22,785 bases of DNA, from the NCBI GenBank assembly GCA_964555625.1, contig CAZKTE010000028.1:1-22785 (forward strand), read 5' to 3'. The DNA comes from CAZJKE01 sp964555625 (GTDB lineage Bacteria > Planctomycetota > Phycisphaerae > Phycisphaerales > SM1A02). The translations under genes and the position numbers were made by a program. Positions 7,192 through 14,762 of this stretch are shown one piece after another. Numbering within the stretch: position 1 is the first letter of the stretch; each line of letters begins with the position of its first letter. The notes beneath the pieces were generated by a model, which ran no database searches, was not told the origin of the DNA, and worked only from the letters and a program-made list of their open reading frames with translations.

Positions 7192-8022
7192 ATGACCGCC
7201 GTAGCGGCAGCACCAATCCGGCTGGGCGTCGTGAGCTTCCTCAACGCCGTACCCCTCATCGACGGCCTTGAAGGCCTCGAGGGCGTGTCCCTGGAGCCGT
7301 CGGTACCCAGCCGCCTGATGGGTCGCATCGAGCAGGGGGCCGTGGACTTGGCGCTGGCGTCGTCCATCGACTATCAGCGCAGTGCGCAGGAGCTGCGCAT
7401 CCTCCCGGTGGGGGCGCTGGGCAGCGATGGGGTGACGATGACGGTCCGCCTGTGGAGCCGAGATCCGCTGGATCGCATCGAGTGCGTGCACTGCGACGTG
7501 GACAGTCACACATCGGTGGCATTGCTACGGATCATTCTTCGGCGCGTGCATGGCATCGATTGCCGCGTCGTTCCCTTCGATGCCACCGCTGCAAACGGGG
7601 ACCCGTCGACCTGGCCCTCATCGGTGCTCCTGATCGGCGACAAGGTCGTGACGGGGCGGCCACCGGGCGACTCGCATGGGCATGAGCTGGACCTCGGCGA
7701 GGCCTGGCAGGAATTGGAGGGCCTCCCCTTCATCTTCGGCGCATGGATGGGGCGAGCGGATCTTGATCCTGACATCGCGATGCGCGCCCGCGTGATCCTC
7801 GATCGCCAACTTCGCCTGAACCGGCAGCGGCTCGACGAGGTGGTGTCGCGCGCTGCTCCCGCCCGCGGATGGGAGCCGTCGGTTGCTGCGTCCTACCTGC
7901 GTGAGCACATTCGCTACGAGTTCGGCGAGCGCGAGCGCGCTGGCCTGGAGGCGTTCCACGCGGCGGCCGTGGATCTCGGCCTCATTGACGAGTGTCGCCC
8001 GCTGCGGTTCTTCGAGGACTGA
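7192..8022 (+). CDS. mqnA: Chorismate dehydratase MqnA (futalosine menaquinone pathway)
   Basis: A 276-residue protein of the MqnA/MqnD periplasmic-binding-like fold. MqnA dehydrates chorismate to 3-[(1-carboxyvinyl)oxy]benzoate, the first step of the futalosine route to menaquinone. Family features are the N-terminal IRLGVVSFLNAVPLIDGLE stretch, VPSRLMGRIEQGAVDLAL, IDYQRS, the central SHTSVALLRIILRRVHGI, LLIGDKVV and the GEAWQELEGLPFIFGAWMGR segment. I use ATG 7192; ATG 7183 gives three more residues. The frame stays open further upstream to 6931, but that stretch is extremely basic, unlike the family, and overlaps the inverted repeat. No other futalosine genes are in the window. A ribosome-binding site near its 3' end serves the next gene, so the two are probably translated together. 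Confidence 0.9.
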   Translation: MTAVAAAPIRLGVVSFLNAVPLIDGLEGLEGVSLEPSVPSRLMGRIEQGAVDLALASSIDYQRSAQELRILPVGALGSDGVTMTVRLWSRDPLDRIECVHCDVDSHTSVALLRIILRRVHGIDCRVVPFDATAANGDPSTWPSSVLLIGDKVVTGRPPGDSHGHELDLGEAWQELEGLPFIFGAWMGRADLDPDIAMRARVILDRQLRLNRQRLDEVVSRAAPARGWEPSVAASYLREHIRYEFGERERAGLEAFHAAAVDLGLIDECRPLRFFED

Positions 8023-8023
8023 G

Positions 8024-9592
8024 GTGCCGCTGGCACCACGCTTCGCGTCGAGCCACATGGAGGGACTGGCTCTGCAGGTGCGCCGCGCCCCGGAGGCCGT
8101 GCGCTTGCGACAACTCCAGGCGGCCGAGGACCTCGTCTGGGAGATCGAGGAGGATGGACTCTTCCCGCTGGACTACGTGACGTACAGGGTCACCGGCTAC
8201 CGCGGCGAGGACGCGGACCCGCCGATGCTCCCGGGCAGTTCACTGCTGTGCGACCTTGTGGCCCTTGTGGCGATGGTGAGCAGGTCCCTTGCGATCCCCG
8301 CCGGCGGCATGCTCGATCTGGACGGAGTTGCCCGGCGACTTCGAGTCTCGCCCCGCACCGTCAGTCGCCTTCGCCGCCGCGGACTTCCCATGCGGTGGGT
8401 GGTCGATGGAGACCGGCGGCGACTGGGCTGCAGCGAGGCCTTGGTGGACCGGTTCCGTTCGCGATGGCGTGGCCACGCCCGCGCGGCGGGATTCTCACGC
8501 ATGGACGAGGCGCAGCGTCGGGCGCTGATCGTCTCAGCCCTCGCGGAGGCGGATACGGGCAGGAGCATGTACGAAGTGGCGCGCTTGCTGGCGAGGCGCA
8601 GTGGCCGAGGAGTCGAGACGGTCCGGGGCATTCTCCTGGCTGATCCATCGGTCGTCGCGACGCTTGGAGACCGTGGGCCGCTCACGCGGCAGGACGCGCG
8701 GGTCATTGAACGGGCCCTGCGCAGGGGCATTCCCTGGTCGACGCTGCTGCCTCGTTACGGCTGCACGCGCGGCGGCGCCCGCCGTGCGCTGCTGCGACTG
8801 CGCGCCGATCGGCTACATGGGTGGCCGATCGATCAGGTTGCTCTGGAGGTGTTTGCGAGACCGGACGCAGGGGGGATTCTGCTGTCATCGCCGCATGCCG
8901 TCGACTGCCCCCCACCCGTTCCCAGGGCGTTGCTGGAGGAGCTGCTCATTGAGCAGTCGCCGTTGCCCGAGGCCGACGAGACGGCAATCGTGGCGGCGAT
9001 GCACTTCCTGCGATGGCGGGCAGCCGCCGCCGTCGGCGAGCTTCCATATGGCCCGTCCGCGGCGGACCTCGATCGCATCGAGACGGACCTGCGCTGGGCA
9101 TTTGCGCTTCAGCAGCGGCTGGTGGGAGCGTGCCTGGGCGTGGCAGGGGCCGTGGCCACGCAGCACCTGCAACAGTCCATCTACGATCTGCCAGGCCGCC
9201 GGGCCAGCTCCCTTGTGCGGGAATTGATCGATCTGGTCGGCCAGGCGGTGTCCGCGCTGGATCCATCGAGAGGCCAGCGACTCGCCGGTGTCGTGCGGCA
9301 GGCCGTCGATCGCCACCTCTCTCGCAGCCCACGTCGCAGGCGTGCCCGGCGAGCAGTACCTCGAGGTGCCGCGGCGCCGGCACTCCTTCGCCCATTTCAC
9401 TCCATCACTCCTTGGTCGTCGCTCGTACCCGGCAGGGATCTGCCGGCGGCTACCGACGACGAAGCGGTGCGAGCGTGCGTGGAACTGCGCTATGGCTGGC
9501 GGGGACGACCGCGCACGATGGACGAGGTCGCCGAGGAGACTGGGCGATCGATGCAGTGGCTGGCGCGGCGTCTTGGACGCCTTGCTCCGTAA
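8024..9592 (+). CDS. Multi-helix-turn-helix, sigma-factor-region-4-like regulator
   Basis: A 522-residue protein that I cannot assign to a named gene. Residues 98-145 look like an excisionase/MerR-type helix-turn-helix (LDGVARRLRVSPRTVSRLRR). Two further possible helix-turn-helix segments are MYEVARLLARRSGRGVETVR (182-201) and TLLPRYGCTRGGARRALLRL (240-259). The C-terminus, LRYGWRGRPRTMDEVAEETG (488-507) plus RSMQWLARRLGRL, resembles sigma-70 region 4. Before it lies a very basic linker (RSPRRRRARRAVPRG, 434-448). The order suggests a sigma-like or DNA-binding regulator, but no clear sigma region 2 is visible. The start is GTG 8024, two bases after the mqnA stop, with GAGG at 8014-8017 inside the end of mqnA; ATG 8057 is the alternative. 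The stop is one base from the end of the convergent rpsI gene. Confidence 0.6.
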   Translation: MPLAPRFASSHMEGLALQVRRAPEAVRLRQLQAAEDLVWEIEEDGLFPLDYVTYRVTGYRGEDADPPMLPGSSLLCDLVALVAMVSRSLAIPAGGMLDLDGVARRLRVSPRTVSRLRRRGLPMRWVVDGDRRRLGCSEALVDRFRSRWRGHARAAGFSRMDEAQRRALIVSALAEADTGRSMYEVARLLARRSGRGVETVRGILLADPSVVATLGDRGPLTRQDARVIERALRRGIPWSTLLPRYGCTRGGARRALLRLRADRLHGWPIDQVALEVFARPDAGGILLSSPHAVDCPPPVPRALLEELLIEQSPLPEADETAIVAAMHFLRWRAAAAVGELPYGPSAADLDRIETDLRWAFALQQRLVGACLGVAGAVATQHLQQSIYDLPGRRASSLVRELIDLVGQAVSALDPSRGQRLAGVVRQAVDRHLSRSPRRRRARRAVPRGAAAPALLRPFHSITPWSSLVPGRDLPAATDDEAVRACVELRYGWRGRPRTMDEVAEETGRSMQWLARRLGRLAP

Positions 9593-9593
9593 A

Positions 9594-10142
9594 TCAACGC
9601 TTGGAGAACTGGAAGCGTCGTCGTGCGCCGGGCTGACCTGGCTTCTGGCGCTCCACCTGCCGCGGATCTCGCGTCAGGTACCCGTGCTCGCGCAGGATCG
9701 GCTCGAGGGAAGGGTCGTACTTGCGCAGCGCTCTGCCAAGACCAAGGATGATGGCACCGGCCTGGCCGGTGTAGCCGCCACCGAGGACGTTCACAAACAC
9801 ATCGAGTGATCCCTTGGTGCGGGTGCGCTCAAGCAGCGTGTCGAGGTCGTTGTGGTCACGTTCCTCGCTGAAGAACTCGCGGTAGGGCCGACTGTTGATG
9901 GTGAATCCACCGCTCCCTGGGCGGATCCGGACGCGCGCGACTGCCGACTTTCGGCGACCCGTACCCCACCACCAGTGCCCATCCTCGGGCGTGCCGACAG
10001 GCTTGGTCGGCGCAGGGGCAGGCGTAGCCTTCGGGGCCGGTGCCTCCTTAGGCGGTGCCTCCTTAGGCGGTGCCTCCTTAGGCGGTGCCTCGGTTGGCGC
10101 TTCGGTCGTTTCGTCCGTCGTGGTCGTGTCTGTGTCGCTCAT
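9594..10142 (-). CDS. rpsI: 30S ribosomal protein S9 with Pro/Glu/Thr-rich N-terminal extension
   Basis: A 182-residue protein; typical bacterial S9 is about 130. The S9 core begins near residue 57 and shows GTGRRKSAVARVRI (60-73), NVLGGGYTGQAGAIILGLG (117-135) and the C-terminal LTRDPRQVERQKPGQPGARR followed by FQFSKR, the tail that reaches the P-site tRNA. The first 55 residues are low-complexity: Asp/Thr/Glu-rich, then repeated APPKE, then Ala/Pro/Lys. The extension is encoded partly by a perfect 15-bp tandem triplicate (see the repeat entry). ATG 10142 has AGGAG about 13 bases upstream. It lies 52 bases downstream of rplM, the standard L13-S9 operon order. Confidence 0.96.
   Translation of the reverse strand: MSDTDTTTTDETTEAPTEAPPKEAPPKEAPPKEAPAPKATPAPAPTKPVGTPEDGHWWWGTGRRKSAVARVRIRPGSGGFTINSRPYREFFSEERDHNDLDTLLERTRTKGSLDVFVNVLGGGYTGQAGAIILGLGRALRKYDPSLEPILREHGYLTRDPRQVERQKPGQPGARRRFQFSKR
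10041..10085 (-). repeat. Three perfect 15-bp tandem repeats inside rpsI, each carrying an SD-like AAGGAGG
   Basis: The plus-strand unit TGCCTCCTTAGGCGG is present at 10041-10055, 10056-10070 and 10071-10085, followed by a degenerate fourth start. In the rpsI frame each unit encodes a rotation of Ala-Pro-Pro-Lys-Glu, and each contains AAGGAGG, the ideal anti-16S sequence. Fifteen bases keep the frame, so copy number can change without disrupting S9. Confidence 0.9.
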
Positions 10143-10194
10143 GGCGTTCGTGGACTCCTGCTGGTCCGTTTAGAGAACTTTGTGGCAGCGCCTG

Positions 10195-10629
10195 TCAGCC
10201 GCCGGCTGACTGCTTGAGCTGCGCTGCGTGTGGATGTTCGGCGCCGCTGTAGACCTTGAGGCGCCGGAGCATGTCGCGACCAAGGCGGCTCTTTGGAAGC
10301 ATGCGGCGGACCGCGTCGCGGACCAGTCGATCCGCGTGCTCCTCGAGTTCCTTGGCGTAGCTGGTGGCCTTCAGGCCGCCGGGGTGACCGCTGTAGGCCA
10401 TCTTCATCTTCTGCTCGGCCTTGCGACCGGTGAGTACGACCTTGTCCGCGTTGGTGACGACCACCATGTCCCCGCAGAGGACGTGTGGCGTCCACTCCGG
10501 GCGGTGTTTGCCCATCAGGCGCGTGGCAATCTCGGTCGACATGCGACCGAGTACCTGGCCACCTGCATCGACGTGATGCCACGTCGGCTGCACCTCTCCT
10601 GGCCTTGCAAATGTCGTCTGGCGCGGCAT
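10195..10629 (-). CDS. rplM: 50S ribosomal protein L13
   Basis: A 144-residue protein of normal L13 length (E. coli 142). Recognisable segments are WHHVDAGGQVLGRMSTEIAT near the N-terminus, the central HVLCGDMVVVTNADKVVLTG, YSGHPGGLKATSY, and the C-terminal MLPKSRLGRDMLRRLKVYSG followed by AEHPH. I chose ATG 10629 because the family begins there and GAGAGGA lies about eight bases upstream. The frame is open to 10716 but the added 29 residues are not L13-like and would cover the promoter region. First gene of the rplM-rpsI operon; L13 is an early-assembling large-subunit protein. It diverges from the membrane-protease gene. Confidence 0.96.
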   Translation of the reverse strand: MPRQTTFARPGEVQPTWHHVDAGGQVLGRMSTEIATRLMGKHRPEWTPHVLCGDMVVVTNADKVVLTGRKAEQKMKMAYSGHPGGLKATSYAKELEEHADRLVRDAVRRMLPKSRLGRDMLRRLKVYSGAEHPHAAQLKQSAGG

Positions 10630-10687
10630 TGGTGGGGTCCTCTCTTCGAGCACCGCCCCCGACGCATTGGTCGAGGGCGAACAGGTG

Positions 10688-10716
10688 ACGGTACCGGTGC
10701 CCCCCGATGCTGTCAA
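10688..10716 (-). promoter_or_regulatory. Candidate sigma-70-type promoter for rplM-rpsI
   Basis: On the minus strand a perfect TTGACA (-35; plus coordinates 10711-10716) stands 17 bases before TACCGT (-10; 10688-10693), which matches TATAAT at only three positions. A start site near 10680 would give a leader of about 50 bases before rplM. The position upstream of a ribosomal operon and the exact spacing support it; the poor -10 lowers confidence. Confidence 0.4.
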
Positions 10717-10732
10717 CTACCATGCCGCGTCA

Positions 10733-12148
10733 ATGGCTGCAGGAACGCACTCCCAAGCCCTTGGACATCGTCGGCCCGCGACCCGCATCGCTTGGTGCGC
10801 AATCGCCATCCTCGCGCTGCTTGGTCTCCTGTTTGCATCGCTTCCTGCGCCCGACGGCGGAGACGGGGGCCGGGATGACATTGGCCTTGCCGTCTTCCGA
10901 TTCCAGTGCCAGTACTTGGTAGGCGTGGCATCGCTGACCGGCGAGCGCGGCGAGATCATTGAACAGGCGCAGATGCTCGACACCGGGACGATCGAACAGC
11001 GGCAGCGCTTCATGGCACTGGCACTTGCCCTTGGCGAACCATCGCTTGCAGCGGACGGATCCCGGCGCCTTGGACAGGCGCTCGAGGATCACGGGCGCTC
11101 GCTGAACGAGGTGCAGTCCTCCAGCCAGGAGGCGCTCGAGCAGGCCATGGAGGCCGGCGTCGAGTCACTCTCCGACGACCAGGCAGCGTCCTTGCGGGCG
11201 GATCTGGGATGGGTAGGTACGCTCCTGTTGGCGGCGCCGGAGGAGCGAGAGGCGATGGAGACCGTCGCGGCCCGCAAGATCATCATGCTCGGGATGCTGA
11301 TGATCGGTCTTGGCATCGCCGCGGTGGCGGGGGTAGTTGGACTGATCGTGCTGATGGTTCGGGCTGCCGGCGGGCGGATGAGCAGCGGGCTTTCGCCGCC
11401 GGATGCCTCCCACGGCATCTATGCCGAGACGTTCGCACTCTGGCTGGTGGCGCTTCCAGTGTTGCAGATCGCAGCAGCGATCTCGGCTGGGGACGACGGC
11501 GTCGTGCAACTTGCCGCAACACTCGCGGCGTTCCTGGGGAGCCTCTGCGTCCTGTTCTGGCCAATCTGGCGAGGGATCTCCTTTGCCCAGATGCGAGTGG
11601 ACATCGGTTGGACCATTGGGCGCGGACCACTGCGCGAGATTGCCTGTGGCTTGGCGTCCTACTGCATGACACTGCCGATCATGTTCATGGGCATCCTGTG
11701 CACGCTGATACTGGTCGTCCTGCAGGGGCTGCTCGTCGCCGGCGGCGAAGCGGATCCATTCGCCGGGACGGGCGGGCCTGCGCACCCGATCGTCGCCGAG
11801 GTGGTCTCCGGCGGTCCCCTTGCTAAGACGCTCCTGCTGTTGTTGGCGGCGGTCGCTGCGCCGCTCGTCGAAGAGACGGTGTTTCGCGGCATGCTCCATC
11901 GCCAGATGCGGTCAGTCTCGTGGCGACTTGGCACGGCCACGAGCATTGCCTGCAGTGCGGGGCTGGTGTCCCTGGTCTTCGCGGCGATTCACCCCCAGGG
12001 CTGGGTGGCCATCCCAGCGCTGATGGGAATCGCTGTAGGAATGTCCCTGGCCCGCGAGTGGCGTGGCTCGCTGATTGCCCCCATGTGCGTGCACGGCACG
12101 AGCAATGGCATTGTGGTGGGGGCGATGCTCTTCATGCTCTCTAGTTGA
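10733..12148 (+). CDS. CPBP/CAAX-type intramembrane metalloprotease family protein
   Basis: A 471-residue membrane protein from ATG 10733. It has an N-terminal transmembrane helix (about 19-37), a soluble alpha-helical domain rich in Glu, Gln and Ala (about 50-180), then several transmembrane helices (about 184-210, 232-252, 258-278, 303-335, 363-378 and the C-terminal bundle). The C-terminal part carries all three CPBP motifs: EETVFRG (380-386), FAAIH (416-420) and HGTSN (454-458), giving the Glu-Glu/Arg, His and His/Asn residues that form the zinc site of CAAX prenyl protease-type enzymes. In bacteria this family is varied (bacteriocin immunity, protein maturation), so the substrate cannot be named. 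The soluble N-terminal insert is not typical. The frame is open back to TTG 10667. Its last eight bases overlap the convergent Mrp gene. Confidence 0.85.
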   Translation: MAAGTHSQALGHRRPATRIAWCAIAILALLGLLFASLPAPDGGDGGRDDIGLAVFRFQCQYLVGVASLTGERGEIIEQAQMLDTGTIEQRQRFMALALALGEPSLAADGSRRLGQALEDHGRSLNEVQSSSQEALEQAMEAGVESLSDDQAASLRADLGWVGTLLLAAPEEREAMETVAARKIIMLGMLMIGLGIAAVAGVVGLIVLMVRAAGGRMSSGLSPPDASHGIYAETFALWLVALPVLQIAAAISAGDDGVVQLAATLAAFLGSLCVLFWPIWRGISFAQMRVDIGWTIGRGPLREIACGLASYCMTLPIMFMGILCTLILVVLQGLLVAGGEADPFAGTGGPAHPIVAEVVSGGPLAKTLLLLLAAVAAPLVEETVFRGMLHRQMRSVSWRLGTATSIACSAGLVSLVFAAIHPQGWVAIPALMGIAVGMSLAREWRGSLIAPMCVHGTSNGIVVGAMLFMLSS

Positions 12149-12974
12149 TCTCGAGCGTCGGCCGATCCACCGTCGCGTCCAGAGCCGCCGATGCCACCGA
12201 GGCGAGGTTTGCGCAGATCGCGTCGATGGCGCCCGACATCGTCTCGTTGATCTCCCAGTTTCCAAGCGGCGTGCCATTGTCGCCGTGGATGCGCATCGCC
12301 GGGTGCATCGGCAGGCCACCGAGATAGGAGATCTGCATGGTCGCCGCCAGCGACTCGCCGCCGCCGCGGCCGAAGAGGTCATGCTCGTTTCCGTCGTCGT
12401 CGAGGAAGTAACTCATGTTCTCGACCATCCCCAGCAGCGGCACGTCCAGTTGCTCGAACATCCGGATCGCCCGGCGCGCATCGTCCTGGGCAACGATCTG
12501 TGGTGTGCAGACGATGACCGCACCGGAGAGCGGCAACAACTGCGTGAGGGAGAGGGGGACATCACCGGTCCCGGGGGGCAGGTCCACGATCAGATAGTCA
12601 AGCTCGCCCCATCTGGTCTGCGTGACAAGCTGCGTGAATGCGCCGTGGGCACGTGGCCCGCGCCAGATCAGCGCCTGTTCTGGCTCCACGAGCTTGCCGA
12701 GCGTCACTGCTCTGATGCCGTGCACTTCGAATGGCACGAGCATGCCCGACTCCACGACCGGCTCGACGTCCAGCAGGCCAAGCATGGTGGGCATGGATGG
12801 GCCGTAGATGTCGCCATCGAGCAGCCCGACGCGAGCGCCGCTGCGGGCCAGTCCCGCAGCCAGCAGGACCGAGATCGTCGACTTGCCCACGCCGCCCTTG
12901 CCAGCCCCCACGGCGATGACCTGTCGGACGTCGGGAAGCGGGTTTCCTCGCTCCTTTGGTGCTTCCTGTCCCAT
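12141..12974 (-). CDS. Mrp/NBP35-family P-loop ATPase lacking the CXXC iron-sulfur ligands
   Basis: A 277-residue ParA/Mrp-type ATPase. The deviant Walker A is GKGGVGKST (25-33). Switch and Walker B regions include LLDGDIYGPSMPTMLGL and DYLIVDLPPGTGDVPLSL, both characteristic of Mrp/ApbC, which carries and hands over Fe-S clusters. Two things differ from canonical Mrp. The N-terminal MIP18/DUF59 domain is absent. The segment that normally reads ENMSYF followed by CPxC is ENMSYFLDDDGNEHDLFG, without cysteines, so the bridging 4Fe-4S cluster probably cannot be bound in the usual way. It may be a regulatory or scaffold ATPase instead of a carrier. ATG 12974; 76 bases separate it from the divergent exported-protein gene, and its stop overlaps the convergent membrane-protease gene. 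Confidence 0.88.
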   Translation of the reverse strand: MGQEAPKERGNPLPDVRQVIAVGAGKGGVGKSTISVLLAAGLARSGARVGLLDGDIYGPSMPTMLGLLDVEPVVESGMLVPFEVHGIRAVTLGKLVEPEQALIWRGPRAHGAFTQLVTQTRWGELDYLIVDLPPGTGDVPLSLTQLLPLSGAVIVCTPQIVAQDDARRAIRMFEQLDVPLLGMVENMSYFLDDDGNEHDLFGRGGGESLAATMQISYLGGLPMHPAMRIHGDNGTPLGNWEINETMSGAIDAICANLASVASAALDATVDRPTLEIN

Positions 12975-13050
12975 GGTCGTGCATCATAGATGCTGCGAGG
13001 CAATACCCTTGTTCGAGGACGCGTTGCGTACCTGTACCAGGAGCACCACC

Positions 13051-13788
13051 ATGATCACCCTTCGATGCATCTCGCTACTTATCGCAATCAGCATTCCCGC
13101 TACCTTCACCCTCGCTGACCCGCCGCCGGACCTGCTTGGTGGCCCGACAATCGAGGACGAACCGGTCGACCCCCGGGCCAATGCTGGAGCAGCCGCAAAA
13201 GAAGCAGGCCGACGAGACGGCGAGCGCAGGCAGACACGCGCTGAGCTTCAAATCTGGGCGACGACAATGCGAGAACTCGACCTGCGGGATGATCAGCGCG
13301 AGGGAATCGACGCGATCTTCGCCGAGTGGGAGGCTGCCCAGCGAGCCTTCGGGAAGGAACACGGTTCCAAGTTGCGGGACATCCAGCGGGACCGCCCGCG
13401 CGACGAGACGACCCGTGAGCAGCGAGCCGAGCATCAGGAGAAGCTGGCGGAGATCATGAAGATGGCTCCCGACGCGGTCGCCTACCAGAAGCGGGCATGG
13501 AAGCTGCTCGACGTGCTGCAGCAGACCGACTTCCAGCAGCGCTTCGACAAGCGCATGCAGGAGATGCGGGACGCGGCGCAGAAGCGACGCGACGGGCAGC
13601 CAGGCATGACGGACGCCATGGAAGGGGGCGGTGACGCCCCGATGCAGTCCCCGCGGTCTGATCGTGAGATGGACAGGGATGGGTCGCGGCGTCATGTCGC
13701 CGGCGATCAGCTCGACGATTCGTCGCTTCGGCGCATCAGGTTTCTTCGCCGACTCCAGGCGCTGGCGAGGAGTCGTCGGCCCGGTTGA
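13051..13788 (+). CDS. Exported helical protein of unknown function (Spy/LTXXQ-like character)
   Basis: A 245-residue protein with a signal peptide (MITLRCISLLIAISIPATFT, cleavage probably after Ala22). After a Pro/Asp-rich linker it is almost entirely charged amphipathic helix. The stretch LDLRDDQREGIDAIFAEWEA (76-95) and the following KLRDIQ segment resemble the helical repeats of periplasmic Spy/CpxP-type proteins, where a Leu-Thr-x-x-Gln-like motif starts a helix. I saw no catalytic motif and no cysteine in the mature part. ATG 13051 has AGGAG at 13039-13043, seven bases away, which fixes the start well. The C-terminal 18 codons run into the 3' end of the convergent GH56-like gene (53-base overlap). 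A periplasmic chaperone or structural role is possible but unproven. Confidence 0.7.
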   Translation: MITLRCISLLIAISIPATFTLADPPPDLLGGPTIEDEPVDPRANAGAAAKEAGRRDGERRQTRAELQIWATTMRELDLRDDQREGIDAIFAEWEAAQRAFGKEHGSKLRDIQRDRPRDETTREQRAEHQEKLAEIMKMAPDAVAYQKRAWKLLDVLQQTDFQQRFDKRMQEMRDAAQKRRDGQPGMTDAMEGGGDAPMQSPRSDREMDRDGSRRHVAGDQLDDSSLRRIRFLRRLQALARSRRPG

Positions 13789-14689
13789 CCTCCGCCGCCC
13801 GACGGTGGCTCACGGCCAGGTCGCGTAGCAGCGAGAGGTAGTGAACATGTCGTTCATCTAGGTGATGCCACTGGTCCCCCTCCGTAAACCCATAGGAGTC
13901 CCAGAGGATCACACCGGCAATTCGGTGCGTCCGGCCAGCGGCGTCGGTCCAAGTGGCACGCATCGCGGCGTCCACCTGCGAGAGGAAGTCCTCGTCGGGT
14001 ACGAAGTGCGACCAGTCGCCGTCCTCGCCGCAGTAGCGTGGTGAGACAAACACATGCACCGGCGCCCGGCCGGCCACCATGGCAAGCACGCGGCTGACGT
14101 GCAGCTCCGTTCTCGCGGTGTCGTCGAGTTCCCGGTTGCAGTCGTAGATGGATGGATAGACCACCGAACTCTCAGCGAGCACCACCTCGATCGAGAGCCC
14201 GCGATCGGTCCAAACGTCGCCGGTATGACGCAGACACGGAAGTCCCCAGTATCCCCATTGTGCATCGGGCCGCAGTCGCCGCGCCTCTCGCAGTCCCTGG
14301 ACGTATGGCACCAGGATGTCGGCAAGCCGATCGGCTTCCAGGTCGCGGTCGTTCAGTTCCTTCCACCAGGGCTGCTCGTAGTCCAGGCATGCCAGATCGC
14401 TGTAGCCGGGAGGAAGTGCGCTGGCCACCCAGGTCTCGAATCGCTCGATGTCCACGGCATCGATGACGCCGTCGGTCCGCTGGTCCACGCCGCCGTGGTA
14501 GGCCATCGGGACCTCCTCGACCTCACTTGCGCTGGCGTACGACCGCGTCAGCCGGCCCTGCAGGCGTTCGGTGAACTTGATGGCATGCCGCACCTGCGGC
14601 TCCCAGGCGTGCGTCTGGCACGGGGCCTGCGGCGGCTGACCCGTTTGCGCGGCGAAGGCCAAGATGGTGGTGAGCATCGAGGGCATCAT
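13736..14689 (-). CDS. Exported GH56 (hyaluronidase)-like glycosidase
   Basis: A 317-residue protein with a short signal peptide (MMPSMLTTILAFAAQTG). Features recall GH56 hyaluronidases, which are TIM-barrel retaining glycosidases. These are the catalytic Asp-x-Glu strand LACLDYEQPWW (99-109; Asp103, Glu105), WGYWGLPCLRH (145-155) like the family WGxYGFP segment, LAESSVVYPSIYD (171-183) like the hyaluronidase ESTALYPSIY segment, VHVFVSPRY (211-219), and the late strand GVILWDSYGF (259-268) like GVVxWGS. The predicted enzyme would act outside the cytoplasm on a glycosaminoglycan-like or other beta-linked polymer. I chose ATG 14689 because GGGAGGAAGG lies 8-17 bases upstream and it starts the signal peptide; the frame is open back to 14779. 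It diverges from the Wzy-like gene and converges on the exported helical protein. Confidence 0.65.
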   Translation of the reverse strand: MMPSMLTTILAFAAQTGQPPQAPCQTHAWEPQVRHAIKFTERLQGRLTRSYASASEVEEVPMAYHGGVDQRTDGVIDAVDIERFETWVASALPPGYSDLACLDYEQPWWKELNDRDLEADRLADILVPYVQGLREARRLRPDAQWGYWGLPCLRHTGDVWTDRGLSIEVVLAESSVVYPSIYDCNRELDDTARTELHVSRVLAMVAGRAPVHVFVSPRYCGEDGDWSHFVPDEDFLSQVDAAMRATWTDAAGRTHRIAGVILWDSYGFTEGDQWHHLDERHVHYLSLLRDLAVSHRRAAEVNRADDSSPAPGVGEET

Positions 14690-14762
14690 CGACTGTGCCT
14701 TCCTCCCTTCGTGGGGATTGTAGGCCGCCAACTGGCCGATACCCTCATGGAAGGCGACCTCC

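Noticed and set aside
10041..10085. CRISPR or mobile-element repeat
   Set aside because: The three units are directly adjacent without spacers and are in frame within rpsI, encoding its low-complexity extension.
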